Notes under the pieces: generated by a model
Seen by the model: the letters and a program-made list of their open reading frames with translations, nothing else
Told to the model about the DNA's origin: nothing
Database searches by the model: none
Part shown: positions 10,977 through 22,300 of the stretch, one piece after another
Layout of the letters: each line of letters opens with the position of its first letter
How positions within the stretch are numbered: the first letter of the stretch is position 1
Source: Irineochytrium annulatum
Lineage: Eukaryota > Chytridiomycota > Chytridiomycetes > Chytridiales > Chytridiaceae
NCBI GenBank assembly: GCA_027600665.1
Contig: JADGJL010000173.1
Coordinates: forward strand, 1 to 35,301
DNA length: 35,301 nt
Reading direction: 5' to 3'
Program-made: the position numbers and the translations under genes

Positions 10977-11502
10977 GTTAAATTTACCATAAGGCAGTCT
11001 TTGCCTTTGTAAGTATTCTTGCACATTCGCAGGCGGAAAACTGTTGTGAATATGGACGACTCTTCAGTTTGGGCTCTGTCCTGTAATTTATATCCTTGTC
11101 GGTGCCGAGTGTAATGGGAGTTCGCATTTTGCATGTTAGTATTGTAGTATGGCAATAAATGTATGTTTTCTGAGATTGGCAGCATCGCAAGAGCCTTCCT
11201 ACCATTCAATAAGCTTCGAGCTTTCATCTCCAAACAGCATATGATCAGAGAATCGGACGACTATATAATGAATGATAAGCTTGCGTCGTGAAATATTGAA
11301 CGTTTGAACGCGATCTGTCCTTCACTTATCTTACAAACTCACCGCCCTCCAGCACGGCCAAGTTAAGAGTGGCAGAGAGAGCGGAAAGGAATAACCAGAT
11401 GGCGATGCGTAAATCCGCAAGGTCGACGTCGACCCTACGTCGATCTTCGGTCAGATTTCCTGGAATACCCGCGGGAGGACGCCTCGCGACCTGACCGCTT
11501 CG
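10977..11502. other. Intergenic between the two permeases
   Basis: This region holds the 3' end of permease 1 and the promoter of permease 2. It is AT-richer than the exons. No conserved gene is seen. The last 60-80 bases resemble the region just before permease 1. Confidence 0.4.
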
Positions 11503-13864
11503 ATGCTAACAACCGCCGTCGCGAACGCAGCGGAGGTTGCGCGTTCCGTCCTGACGCTCAACGTCGCAGGAGACGCGATTAAGGAGAAGTCGTGTAAGCC
11601 GGTTTTTGCTGTTTAGAAGCTGCTCAATGCAACACTAAACGCGGTGGCGTTCTCAAGACCTTGAAGAGAAGACACTCACGTCGCCGCGGTTGGGCACGTT
11701 GGAGCTGACGAGCCTGGCTGTCCTGGTTTTGTACACTGGCATCACGGAAACCTGGAGCCTTTCGCTCGTGGACGGGTGGGGGCCGCTGCTCGTGGACACA
11801 TTCTTTGGGCTGCTGTTCTTTGTCAGCTTTGCAGGTGAGCACCTTAGGTAGAGGAGCGATGCGGGTCTAACGCGTCATTGTGCGTCAACCTCAGTGATTC
11901 TCCGGGACCTAAGCACATGCCTCCCGTTTGAAGGCGGGCTGGCGACGTTTGCGAGAGCTTCGTAAGTGCCGAAGTCATTGTCGCCTAGAAGCCAACACCC
12001 TGACTGTCAGATTCGGCCCGTGGATCGGTAACATCGTTGTGCAAGCGGAGCTCTCGACATACGCGCTCTACATGGCAAGCGGGGTCGTGTTGGCGACTCA
12101 AACGTGAGTTTCCCTGTATCCAAGCCCTCTGGCGAATGTATAACGCGTCTTCATGTCATGCCAGCTTCGAGCAATTCTGGCCTCTTGGGAACTATACCTG
12201 GCTGGCGTATGTTCTGCAAACAGCCGCTATATTTGGCGTGCAGTTCATGGACTTAAAGGCCTTTTTTATTTTGGTTTGCGTGGCCGCACTAGTTGCTGGT
12301 AAGCAAGTCCTTTCAGCCTGCTAAGTTTTCCCGTGATCTAAAGAGATTTTTAGCCGTTGCGCCATTTCTCTGCATTCTTCCGGTGTTGTCTAGCTATAAC
12401 CCTACATTATGGGCGATCGACAACGGAACATACACCGACTCCGCCAGCTTGGTCGCCGGGGTAAACCAGACTCTGTCGACATTCGACGCGTTGTTCCCAA
12501 ACGGCATCTTGCGTAAGTGAAAAATATGCTTTTTCAAATCTTCGTCGCTGGCCGCCCTCACACGAATTCTGTACAGCTGCTTTTAACCACTTCCCCGTCA
12601 CGTTCGACTGCTTCACTGGGCTTGAGATCATCGCGCTCATGGCCGACGTCACGCCACGCTACCTCCGTGACGGCCGGCGGAGCGTCACGGCCGCCTGCGC
12701 GTGGTTCGTCACCGTTTCTCTAGTGCTCGTCGTGGTCACGCCGGGCATCGCACCGGGTCTAGGCCTTGCGAACGGCACGAACCCTATGTTTGCAGGCCTC
12801 GTTGCCACTTATACCGACCCAGAGGTGTATAAGACCTGTAGCCTGCTGTACGATTTTGCGCTGGTACGTTCTGTCTATCTAAATACCAGCTTACCTTTCT
12901 CCTCTCCTTCTCCCTTTCACGTTCGCGTCCTTTTGGGCAGTTTTTTCTCTCAGGCATCCCTTTCGCCTATGCATTTGCTCATCTGATGCACTCGGTATGA
13001 CTAGTTAGCTTCTGAGTTAGCTTCTGATCAGTGTGAATTTTACCTCATCAAACTCTAGATGGCGTCAAGGGGTCAGGTCATGCCCCATTTCGGCCTCACA
13101 AAGGTCCCTTACAAAAGTTGGTACCGCACCTACTTTCATATAGATCGATATTCCTTCCAACTTACATAACGATCTTTAATTCTTACAGATCAGCGCGTTC
13201 CGTGGCTCGCCTGCCTCTTTGGCTTCTTAATTGTAACATCCGCCACCATGGCGACGCTAGTTCAGAGCGAGTCGCCCACGAGCATCATCTCCCTCATCCT
13301 CACCGATAGTGGCGACGTCTGCTGCGTCTTCACGTACGCCATCACTGCCGCGGCCTATATCCACCTGTACTTTTGGCATAGGAAGGTCTTGGGCCCAGAA
13401 GCGTCCAGGATGGGGCTCCCATGTGCTATTTGTATGTACATTCTGCATTTATAGGGGAAATCGCGCGTTTTTTACTAACTGACTGGCTGCATGGGTTTTT
13501 GGCGCGCAGACGTGTTAGTTTGCGTGCTGATAACATTCACGTCCATGTGCTTTCAAACGACATACTTGATTGTGATCGCATTTGACGTTGTCAAGATTGC
13601 GGCCGGCCTGCTGTACGTCTACATTTTTCTTCGGAAACGCCAGGTGTTGAGCCCCGAGGGTAATCTCGTTTTTTGTCAACTTGAAAAGATGCGCCCTTTG
13701 ATAACTAATGCTATTGTAACAACCCGTACACAGAGATGCTGATTCGGGATTCCAGGATGGACCTTTTAAGAAGTCGCGTTCATCCGGAAATGGATTTGGA
13801 TGACGATGACGCGACCAAGTCGCAGCCCCTCCCCTCTATCGCCGCATCTATGACAGATGTGTAG
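11503..13864 (+). CDS. APC-superfamily permease, copy 2 (ethanolamine-permease-like)
   Basis: Tandem paralogue of the preceding permease, 547 aa. Twelve exons: 11503-11593, 11658-11834, 11895-11961, 12011-12103, 12165-12298, 12354-12512, 12577-12863, 12941-12994, 13059-13116, 13189-13431, 13510-13659 and 13734-13864. The first eleven exons have exactly the same lengths and intron phases as in copy 1 (91, 177, 67, 93, 134, 159, 287, 54, 58, 243, 150 bases); only the last differs (131 against 137). Shared landmarks include CLPFEGGLATFARASFGPW, TFDCFTGLEIIALMADV, GIPFAYAFAHLMHS and NRTxxx-free inner loops; the C-terminal tail holds an acidic DLDDDDAT run. Introns have diverged freely, so the duplication is old but the coding region is under constraint. 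Substitutions cluster in helix interiors, which could mean different substrates; this is inference. Confidence 0.88.
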
Positions 13865-14189
13865 AGCAAATGGCGCATCATTGTGTTTTGTTGTGTACTT
13901 ATGTGGACTCTGTCGGTCCAGCTCCACAGTTGTTGCGCAATGTCTTAAACATTTGTCGAAATATATCGCCATCCGAAGCCATAGGCGGGCAGGAGTTCTT
14001 TACGCGTAATTGCTGAGAGTTGTGCACCTGGATGAGCGTAAAATTAAAATGTAGCAAACATTAGAGGTAAGCAATTGCAACTGACGATATCATGTCCATT
14101 GATAACTTTTGATTGTTAGCATACTTGATGCCCGAAAATCGTCCGTGTTGTTCCCATACAATGCGCAAGCCACCTCGACGAAATTCACC
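13865..14189 (+). promoter_or_regulatory. Upstream region of aldo-keto reductase
   Basis: About 325 bases between the permease 2 stop and the reductase ATG. It should contain the permease 3' UTR and the reductase promoter. It is moderately AT-rich. No specific operator or core promoter motif can be supported. The same sequence recurs at 15503-15827 as part of the duplicated segment. Confidence 0.35.
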
Positions 14190-15172
14190 ATGCCTAGGGT
14201 TTCACACCAGGCCTCCACGGTCCCCTCCATATCACTCGGCACATACCAGCTCGCCGGCGACACGCTCCGTTCCGTCCTCCGAGATGCCATGGCGTGCGGA
14301 TACCGCGCAATCGACAGCGCCCAGGTGTACCGAAACGAGCAGGACATTGGCAGCGTCCTCGCGGAATCGAACGTGCCTCGCCACGATTTGTTCATAACGA
14401 CCAAGATCGCCCCGACGAACCAAGGCGCGGATAAAGCTTACGCGTCCGTGCTGGTTTCGCTTCAGAAACTGAAGCTGGACTATATTGACCTCGTCCTCAT
14501 TCAGTGAGTCATCTTAACAAATCCAACCCTGTGCTTTCCCTTATTGGTATCGCCTTCATCTTCGTCTTCAGTTGGCCTGGCACAGCCAAGCTCAAGCCCC
14601 ACGACCCCCGCAACCGCACGAGCCGCACGGAGACCTGGCACGCCCTCGAGAAGCTCGTCCGCGACGGCAAAATTCACTACATCGGCGTCAGTAACTACAC
14701 CGCCACCCACCTCACCGAGCTTCTGGCCGACATCGACGCCCGCCACCCCTCCTCCATCGCCCCTATCGTGAATCAGGTCGAGATTCACCCGCTATGCTTA
14801 CCGCGCGCGGATCTGGTGGAGCTTTGCGAGGCCCGCGGGATAACGCTGCAGGCGTACTCTTCCCTAGGTGAAGGGAATTTATTGACGCGGTCGGATGACT
14901 TACCGGATGGGTTCGCGGACGTGCTGGAGGGGATCGTTGAGCGAGTGTCGACGTGGAGGAAGGGGAAGAAGGTGACGAAGGCGCAGGTGTTGCTGAAATG
15001 GGCGCTGCAGCACGGGTACGCGATCATACCGAAGGCGAGCTCGGGGGGTCGGGTGAGGGAGAATATTGACTTGGAGGGGTTCGAGCTAGAGGAGGGGGAT
15101 TTGGAGGCGTTGGATGCGTTTGGGAGAATCGCGCGGACGAAGTACTGTTGGGATCCGGAGGGAATATCGTAG
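14190..15172 (+). CDS. Aldo-keto reductase, left copy
   Basis: Cytosolic NADPH-dependent carbonyl reductase of the aldo-keto reductase superfamily, 304 aa, in two exons: 14190-14503 and 14572-15172 (68-base intron). The catalytic tetrad is visible: D42 and Y47 in YRAIDSAQVYRNE, K72 in FITTKIAP and H105 in LVLIHWPG. His105 is created by the splice (CA|T), which confirms the junction. Further landmarks are YIGVSNY, VNQVEIHP, LQAYSSLGEGNL and the cofactor-binding IPKASSGGRVREN near the C-terminus. The first in-frame ATG gives MPRVSHQAS and a normal length for the family. It looks closest to the diketogluconate-reductase/AKR3-AKR5 type; the physiological substrate is unknown. The gene recurs identically at 15828-16810, probably by assembly error. 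Confidence 0.93.
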
Positions 15173-15319
15173 CTATGAAGTGGGATCGGCAAGCATTGTA
15201 TGCGAGCATTGTATGCGCCTGGAAGAATGGTGGGCGCGAGAAGGAGTGACCTTCAGGATTGGAAGGGTATTTTGTAGATAGCTATAATGGGAAGAAATGT
15301 ACTTACAAGTCAGTTTATC

Positions 15320-15325
15320 AATAAA
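15320..15325 (+). terminator. AATAAA polyadenylation signal, aldo-keto reductase
   Basis: A canonical AATAAA hexamer lies about 150 bases after the reductase stop codon, in an AT-rich 3' UTR. The same signal recurs at 16958-16963 in the right copy. Position and sequence fit a eukaryotic poly(A) signal; no transcript evidence is available. Confidence 0.45.
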
Positions 15326-15463
15326 CTCTGCCGTCCGACCTCCTAACTTTAACTTAAACCTTTAACAGCCTATGACAGCCGCTTCATACGAGCAATATGT
15401 AAGGACGGTTCGGTATTGATCTGTAGTCGGAGTGCCCAATCTGCCAGCCGGGCTTATGCGAAC

Positions 15464-15473
15464 NNNNNNNNNN
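15464..15473. other. Assembly gap, 10 N
   Basis: Ten N characters join two contigs. The sequence to the left and the sequence to the right overlap by about 1.6 kb (see the duplicated segments), so the gap size has no physical meaning. The first nine bases after the gap (gtcttaaac) do not match the left copy at the corresponding place and look like a contig-end error. Confidence 0.97.
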
Positions 15474-15482
15474 GTCTTAAAC

Positions 15483-17101
15483 CATCTATGACAGATGCGT
15501 AGAGCAAATGGCGCATCATTGTGTTTTGTTGTGTACTTATGTGGACTCTGTCGGTCCAGCTCCACAGTTGTTGCGCAATGTCTTAAACATTTGTCGAAAT
15601 ATATCGCCATCCGAAGCCATAGGCGGGCAGGAGTTCTTTACGCGTAATTGCTGAGAGTTGTGCACCTGGATGAGCGTAAAATTAAAATGTAGCAAACATT
15701 AGAGGTAAGCAATTGCAACTGACGATATCATGTCCATTGATAACTTTTGATTGTTAGCATACTTGATGCCCGAAAATCGTCCGTGTTGTTCCCATACAAT
15801 GCGCAAGCCACCTCGACGAAATTCACCATGCCTAGGGTTTCACACCAGGCCTCCACGGTCCCCTCCATATCACTCGGCACATACCAGCTCGCCGGCGACA
15901 CGCTCCGTTCCGTCCTCCGAGATGCCATGGCGTGCGGATACCGCGCAATCGACAGCGCCCAGGTGTACCGAAACGAGCAGGACATTGGCAGCGTCCTCGC
16001 GGAATCGAACGTGCCTCGCCACGATTTGTTCATAACGACCAAGATCGCCCCGACGAACCAAGGCGCGGATAAAGCTTACGCGTCCGTGCTGGTTTCGCTT
16101 CAGAAACTGAAGCTGGACTATATTGACCTCGTCCTCATTCAGTGAGTCATCTTAACAAATCCAACCCTGTGCTTTCCCTTATTGGTATCGCCTTCATCTT
16201 CGTCTTCAGTTGGCCTGGCACAGCCAAGCTCAAGCCCCACGACCCCCGCAACCGCACGAGCCGCACGGAGACCTGGCACGCCCTCGAGAAGCTCGTCCGC
16301 GACGGCAAAATTCACTACATCGGCGTCAGTAACTACACCGCCACCCACCTCACCGAGCTTCTGGCCGACATCGACGCCCGCCACCCCTCCTCCATCGCCC
16401 CTATCGTGAATCAGGTCGAGATTCACCCGCTATGCTTACCGCGCGCGGATCTGGTGGAGCTTTGCGAGGCCCGCGGGATAACGCTGCAGGCGTACTCTTC
16501 CCTAGGTGAAGGGAATTTATTGACGCGGTCGGATGACTTACCGGATGGGTTCGCGGACGTGCTGGAGGGGATCGTTGAGCGAGTGTCGACGTGGAGGAAG
16601 GGGAAGAAGGTGACGAAGGCGCAGGTGTTGCTGAAATGGGCGCTGCAGCACGGGTACGCGATCATACCGAAGGCGAGCTCGGGGGGTCGGGTGAGGGAGA
16701 ATATTGACTTGGAGGGGTTCGAGCTAGAGGAGGGGGATTTGGAGGCGTTGGATGCGTTTGGGAGAATCGCGCGGACGAAGTACTGTTGGGATCCGGAGGG
16801 AATATCGTAGCTATGAAGTGGGATCGGCAAGCATTGTATGCGAGCATTGTATGCGCCTGGAAGAATGGTGGGCGCGAGAAGGAGTGACCTTCAGGATTGG
16901 AAGGGTATTTTGTAGATAGCTATAATGGGAAGAAATGTACTTACAAGTCAGTTTATCAATAAACTCTGCCGTCCGACCTCCTAACTTTAACTTAAACCTT
17001 TAACAGCCTATGACAGCCGCTTCATACGAGCAATATGTAAGGACGGTTCGGTATTGATCTGTAGTCGGAGTGCCCAATCTGCCAGCCGGGCTTATGCGAA
17101 C
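15483..17101. repeat. Duplicated segment, right copy (probable unmerged contig overlap)
   Basis: Right-hand copy of the 1619-base repeat. It begins within the last codons of permease 2 (the fragment encodes the final few residues and stop, without the rest of the gene) and ends at 17101, after which unique sequence follows. The fragment of the permease 3' end is what an overlapping contig end would give; a genuine tandem duplication would not be expected to end exactly at an assembly gap. Confidence 0.88.
15828..16810 (+). CDS. Aldo-keto reductase, right copy (likely the same gene)
   Basis: Two exons, 15828-16141 and 16210-16810, identical to the left copy in coding sequence, intron and flanks. 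The encoded protein is again 304 aa with the D42, Y47, K72, H105 tetrad. Identity extends through the intron and UTRs, which diverge quickly after a real duplication; compare the two neighbouring permeases, whose introns share almost nothing. I therefore read this as a second copy of one locus produced by failing to merge overlapping contigs. If so, the true gene order is permease 2, one reductase, then NDUFA2. Confidence 0.85.
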
Positions 17102-17952
17102 AAAATTCGATAACAGTCATAATATTCAAAGCGCTATGGCTAATCACAAGCAAAGGCAATTGTATTACCCCTCGTGGGATAGCAACTGGAATCACGGTTC
17201 ATGGATGGAACACGAAGTTAGAGCAAGCACCATGCAGATACAATAATTAGACGCAAAAGTAATGCAGATAATCTATGCGCGAACGATCGGCAGCAACCGT
17301 AATCGCATCGTTTTGCAAGCACGAGCGGCATCGTTATAAAACGGCTCCGACGCGCGTTCATCACGTTGCCTTTCAAATCAAGTTCCCGGCGCCCAAAGAA
17401 TGCAGAGTACAACAGCCAAATGGTTTGTAGTTTTTAACAGCAGAACTTCGATTGAAACACTGGTTAATGCCAACGATAGTTCAGGATTCCACCGCTCAAC
17501 ATTTCAATGCTAACGGAATCAGGCGGTGACTCATTAACGAAATGAAGCAGCAGACCAAATTACGAAGCCGACAGTGAACACAAGGTTCAATACAGCGATT
17601 TTTTAGATCAAAAATAGCTTCATGGCGGGTTTTCAAAGCCTCCGCGACGAATAAGGTTCTGATGCTAGTATGTGATCCCGACTGATACAAGACGGCGTTA
17701 TCACTACGCTTCACGCAATAAACACGCCTCATCTTTTCGACTTCATGTCTAAAGTGGATCCCATCCCAGCATATCGCCGGGAATCTTGATGTCAGAGGAG
17801 CTTCTAGTTGTGCAAGCTGTATAAAATAAGTCAGGATACTTCTTACCAATGAATATCAGCGCAGCAGAATGTAGTGGATCTTTCTGATCTCCACCCATTT
17901 CGTCAAACTTGCGACGTTCCCCATTTTTCAAGCCACCGTCGAAATCGCCAGC
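17102..17952. other. Intergenic, aldo-keto reductase to NDUFA2
   Basis: About 850 bases with no supported gene. Two minus-strand open frames (17496-17849 and 17749-17931) overlap each other in different frames and show no recognisable motif. The region is AT-richer than the exons. The end nearest 17953 should hold the NDUFA2 promoter. Confidence 0.4.
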
Positions 17953-18579
17953 ATGAGTTCCTCATGGATGCCCCGACTCTCGTCAAAGCTGCGGGAGATC
18001 CGGATCCATCTCAGCCAGACGAACCCCGGGAGCAACGGAGCGAGGTTCGTCTTATGCGTATCCTCTCCGATCGCCGTGAACGACATGTTGGGATAAGATC
18101 GCTTGGCATTTGGCTCATGATGAGGGCATTGCAGAGTTTAAGTTAGAACAGCTTCTACTGGATTTTACGCAAATGGAAATGCCAGATGCCGTGATCGGAA
18201 TTCTCGACGATCTGTGTTCTGTCACGCGATTCTGTTCTAACCTGGTTCGGCAGGGATTTCATCAAGAACCACTTTAGCGAGATGCGGAAACAAAACCCCA
18301 CGCTTCCAATCCTCGTGAGGGAGGCCGCGAGTGTTGAGGCGAGAGTATTTGGGCGATACGGTGGGCAATTGATTGCTATTTCCAGCATCTTGCATTATTT
18401 GAGTTTCGTCGTTTTTTCTTGTTCTTTTCTGATATAGAGCTGCAAAAAATCGTTACTAATTTTAAATGCACTCAGATTTTGGGCAGGAGCGAAAGATCAG
18501 CCTGCAGAACTTGGACGAGAGCGGGGTCGCCAAGGCCCTGCAGGAGCTTGCGGAAACCTCGCCGTCAAAGGCACAGTGA
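17953..18579 (+). CDS. NDUFA2: NADH:ubiquinone oxidoreductase subunit NDUFA2 (CI-B8)
   Basis: Accessory subunit of mitochondrial complex I with a thioredoxin-like fold (L51/S25/CI-B8 family), sitting on the matrix arm. Three exons: 17953-18044, 18254-18360 and 18476-18579 (introns 209 and 115 bases; the second has a TACTAAT branch-like site). The 100-aa product is the usual length. Diagnostic motifs are REIRIHLSQTNPGSNGARDF at 14-33, NPTLPILVREA in the middle, then ARVFGRYDFGQE. Each exon supplies part of a conserved motif, and joins fall inside R-D and Y-D, which supports the model. The protein contains no cysteine: both positions that form a conserved disulfide in the animal subunit are replaced (HLSQ for HLCQ; REAAS for REC). 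A second complex I subunit, NDUFS5, lies 14 kb away. Confidence 0.93.
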
Positions 18580-19319
18580 CAGTAATACCCTGTCCGCCTT
18601 CCTTTCGTGCCTACATATATCCCGTACCTGGTTATATCTCAATACATGGACATCTTGGTCAGCAGTCGCGGTATCTTCTGAACGAAGCGGCATAATTGGC
18701 TTTCGTTGAGTTTGCAAGCAAAGGGTTGCGATGATTTAGTCTGAATTTCGTCCGACCGATCCACCAGGGACGCTACATACGCTTGCTAGGGAACATTCTC
18801 CGTCCAAAGTCAAATGAAGACGGGGGCTGTCATTAGGCCTCGGCTCGCCTCCACCAACAATGAGCGTAAATCCCATAGTATCGCACAGCTGTCGCCGATA
18901 TTGGCGGGGACGGCGAGGACGGCGCAATTGTTACAATAAGAGATTTACATGCCGTAAACAAATCCTCGTTTGACAGCGGCCCCCTCACCTTTCATCTTCA
19001 TATCGTTCGACTCTCCCCAAGCTCATTCTTTCGTCAGTTCGCTCGACTACATCGACCGTAGACCTCACCCGACCGACTACCTCGGGGGACCTCCACAGCA
19101 CCTCCACCACCATCGTTAGAGCAGCAGATAAGGTGAGCTGCCGTTCGGGTTGCCTGGGGCTTGGGGGATCTCGGTCGTGGACGCTGGGGACCGTCCTCGC
19201 GATGACGGCCCTCCCGGTCTTGTTCTACGGGGCCTCCTGACCTCTACGGCCTCCTTCTGTTCTTCTGGGAACCTGGCCGACGACCGCGAGCTAATCAGTA
19301 CCTCTTGACCACTTGACAG
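18580..19319. other. Intergenic plus 5' leader of the glycosyltransferase fusion
   Basis: The first part is the NDUFA2 3' flank and a gene-poor stretch. From about 18960 a CT-rich stretch (for example ctcattctttcgtcagttcg) probably marks the promoter and transcript start of the downstream gene. The last part is its 5' UTR, interrupted by an intron at 19133-19319. Confidence 0.4.
19133..19319 (+). other. Probable 5' UTR intron ending at the start codon
   Basis: A strong donor (aag|GTGAGC) at 19133 and an acceptor (CTTGACAG) at 19312-19319 frame a 187-base intron whose last base is immediately before the ATG. The segment is GC-rich with T-rich patches. A leader intron ending at the initiation codon is common in highly expressed fungal genes. 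Support is from splice signals only. Confidence 0.5.
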
Positions 19320-22300
19320 ATGGGGAACCTTGCCTCCGAGAAGGAGGCCCTCCTAGGAGGCCGGCCCGCACCCCCGGCAATCTCGGCGGCCCGAAGCCGG
19401 AACCACCGGGTAGGGCTGGCCATCGTCGCCGCCATGCTCGGCGCCGCCGCCTTTTTCAGTGTGTCAACGACACGGTCAATCTCCACACTACGGGAGGCCG
19501 TGCAGGACGTTTTCGAGGGCTTCGTCGGCGAGCCAGCCGCGTTCGCGTGTAGCTCTCGCGGTGTGTCGGCGAGCGATGGCTCATGCGTGTGTGATATTGG
19601 GTTCTCGGGTGCGGATTGTTCCGCGGTAGCAGGTAAATACTTGGAGCAGCTTCGTTGTATGGGTTGGGCAAGGTTACTAAGAGATTGCAACAGCGTCCGC
19701 TGCTGTCTCCTCGGAGTCGGTCCTTCTCGTCGTGGACAACCTCGAGGACAACCTGGCCGTCTCGCTCGCGCAAAGCGGAAAGAAGGTCTCTGTCCTTTAC
19801 GCTGGCGCCTCCACGCCGCAGTTCCCCCGCGCCGAGTCCCGCTTCGCCGAGAACGGCATCACCCTCATTAGGTACGCGACCCTGAATTTTACTTCCTCGG
19901 CGGTGAAAATCTAACGCGCTGCTCTCCTAATTCAGCCTCCCCGACTCTGCTGTCCCCCTCAACGGCGGTGAGCTTGAGAACCGGTCATACCGGGTCTTCA
20001 AGTTCCTCTCGAGCTCCACCACCTACGGCACCGTCCTCTTCTCGGCCGCCGGCGGGATCGGCTACCACACGCTGGACGCCCAGCGTCAGGGCCTCTTCTG
20101 TACCGAGACCAAGTTCGTCGTCTCGATGGACGTGCCAACCCAAGGCGCGATCGAGCGCCTCGAGTCCGGCGACGCGGACTACATGCCCGTTCAGGCGAAC
20201 ACTCTGAAGTCGGACTTCATGTCCCGCATGTCGGTTGAGCTCGCTGTAAGTTACTTTATTCTTTCTCTTTCCTGATTTCCGACCGGTACATTAACGGGGC
20301 CACATCAACAGGACCAAGTCGTCTTCTCGTCCGACCTCCTCCTCGAGGAGATCCACCGTTCCAACTGGACCGTCTCAACCTCCCGCACCTCCTTCGTCCC
20401 CACCACGCCGACGTTCTTCAAGAAGCCCGTCGACCGCAAGATCGCGGCCTTCGCGCCCAAGGAGCTCGTTTTCATCGGCCCCATGAACGTCCCCGGCGGT
20501 CTCCCCGTCTTCTGCGACGCCATCGACCTTCTTGTCGGCGACCTCGTTGCGTCCGACGTCTCGATCACGTTCCTCGGCACTCCGGCCATGATCAACGACA
20601 TGACGTCGGAGGAGTACATCGACCTCCGTGCCCAGTCGTGGGAGCAGTACAACCTCAGGTGGTCCGTCCGGACCTCGCAGGGCATTAAGGCGACGGTTGA
20701 CTACATGACCGAGTCCGGTGCCTCCAGGGTCGCCGTCGTGCCCTCTGAGTTCGACTCCACCGCCGCCGTCGCCCAGTCCCTCTACTACTCTGCTGTTCCG
20801 TTCATCGGCTCCACCCGCAGCGCGGTCAAGGACGTCCTCGACGGTGCTGACAAGACCAACATGATCACGTCGCCCAACGGCTTCTCGCTCTCTACCAAGC
20901 TCCGCATGGCGCTCAGCGGCTCGAGTGAGTATTCTTATGTTGCATTTGCATCATCCTGCTCATTTTGCTAATGTGATAATCTATTCAGTCACGTACGCTT
21001 CCCCCTCGTCGGAGCCTAAGTCGACCGTCGCGAAGTGGTCCGAGATCCTCGGCCAGCCTAAGTCGAAGGATGCCATGTGCCCCACCAAGTTCGACGATGC
21101 CGAGAAGAAGCCCCTCGTCTCCGTCGTTATCGTCCACCGCAACAGGAAGAACTTCCTCCAGCAGACCATCGAGTCGATCGAGGCCCAGACCTACAAGAAC
21201 ATTGAGGTCATCCTCGTCGACGACGGTTCCACTGACGTCAACGCGATCAACTACCTCTCCGGCCTGTCCTGGAACTGGTGGCAGGAGCGCGGCTGGAAGA
21301 TCCTCCGTGAGCCCAACCGCTACCTCGGCGCTGCCCGTAACACTGGTGCCAAGACCGCGACTGGCCGCTACGTGCTCTTCATCGACGACGACGACTACTC
21401 GAAGCCCCACCAGGTCGAGACGCTCCTCCGCGTCGCAATGAACACCGACGCCGATGTCATCACCGCCGGTCACGACACCTTCTCCGGTCTTCGCCGCCCG
21501 GCCGCCGCCCGCTCTAACGGCCGCTTCGTCCCGCTTGGCAAGGCCCCCCTCGTCGGCATGCTCGAGAACGTATTCGGTGACTCCGCCATGATGGTTCGCC
21601 GGGACGCCTTCATCGCCGTCGGCGGCTTCACGGAGGACTACGGCGTCGGCTTCGAGGACTACGAATTCCTGTCCAAGATCGCTCTTTCCGACCGCAGGCT
21701 CGAGGCCGTCCCCGAGGCGCTCCACTGGTACCGTCGCCACTCCCGCACGATGTCCCTCGACACGAACCTGAAGCAGAACCAGCTCCGCATGCTCAGGCCC
21801 TACATCGCCGCGCGTCACTCGTCCGCCGCCCACGACGCCGTTCTTGAGCACACCAGGAGGCTGTTCTTCGAGAGGTTCGGCGCCTACGCGTCCATCGAGG
21901 AGAGGTCTGCCTTCGACTCGAACGCCAACTCCACCACGTCCGTCAGCTCCCTGGCTCCCCCTCCCGTCCCGGCTATGAGCTGCGCGCCCTTCATGGACCA
22001 GTCCGGCGCCTCGGCCGTTGCGTACACCAACACCAAGATGTGGTACAACAAGGCCGCCTCCTGGTGCTGGAACTTCGGTACCCGCTCGGCCCTCAGCGGC
22101 TCCCAGGCCTTCGCGACTATCATCCCGAAGCTCCAGCCCGTTTACCAGAACGGCTCCTCGGCCGGTTACGACGTCGTCGCCTCGATCCCCTGCAACCCGG
22201 GCTACTCGGACGCCTGGGCCGTCATCCAGGTCGTCGTCGACAGCAAGTACGAGTTCAACCACTTCACCGACTACACCTCGCTGTTCACGAGCGCACTCCA

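Larger units (their letters stand above)
13845..15463. repeat. Duplicated segment, left copy (probable unmerged contig overlap)
   Basis: Bases 13845-15463 match 15483-17101 at a constant offset of 1638, including the aldo-keto reductase gene, its intron and its flanks. The only difference I saw is one base near the left end (gatgTgtag against gatgCgtag, about 13859 / 15497). This copy ends exactly where the N run begins, and its last bases equal those at 17101, where unique sequence continues. That is the geometry of two overlapping contigs placed end to end. Confidence 0.88.

Noticed and set aside
15362..15610. Minus-strand open frame crossing the N run
   Set aside because: It exists only because the gap is read as coding; the sequence on each side is non-coding flank of the permease and reductase.
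14190..16810. Recent tandem gene duplication of the aldo-keto reductase
   Set aside because: Identity through introns and UTRs, and boundaries set exactly by the gap, fit unmerged contigs better. Read depth would decide.
17496..17931. Two overlapping minus-strand open frames upstream of NDUFA2
   Set aside because: They use different frames, show no motif, and the only intron that would link them would be about 30 bases, shorter than any other here.
20985..22262. Long minus-strand open frame (425 codons) across the GT2 region; similar ones at 24320-25321 and 29081-30442
   Set aside because: These are shadows of GC-rich coding exons on the other strand. They are rich in Val/Gly/Arg/Asp, lack family motifs, and overlap exons with strong conserved motifs.
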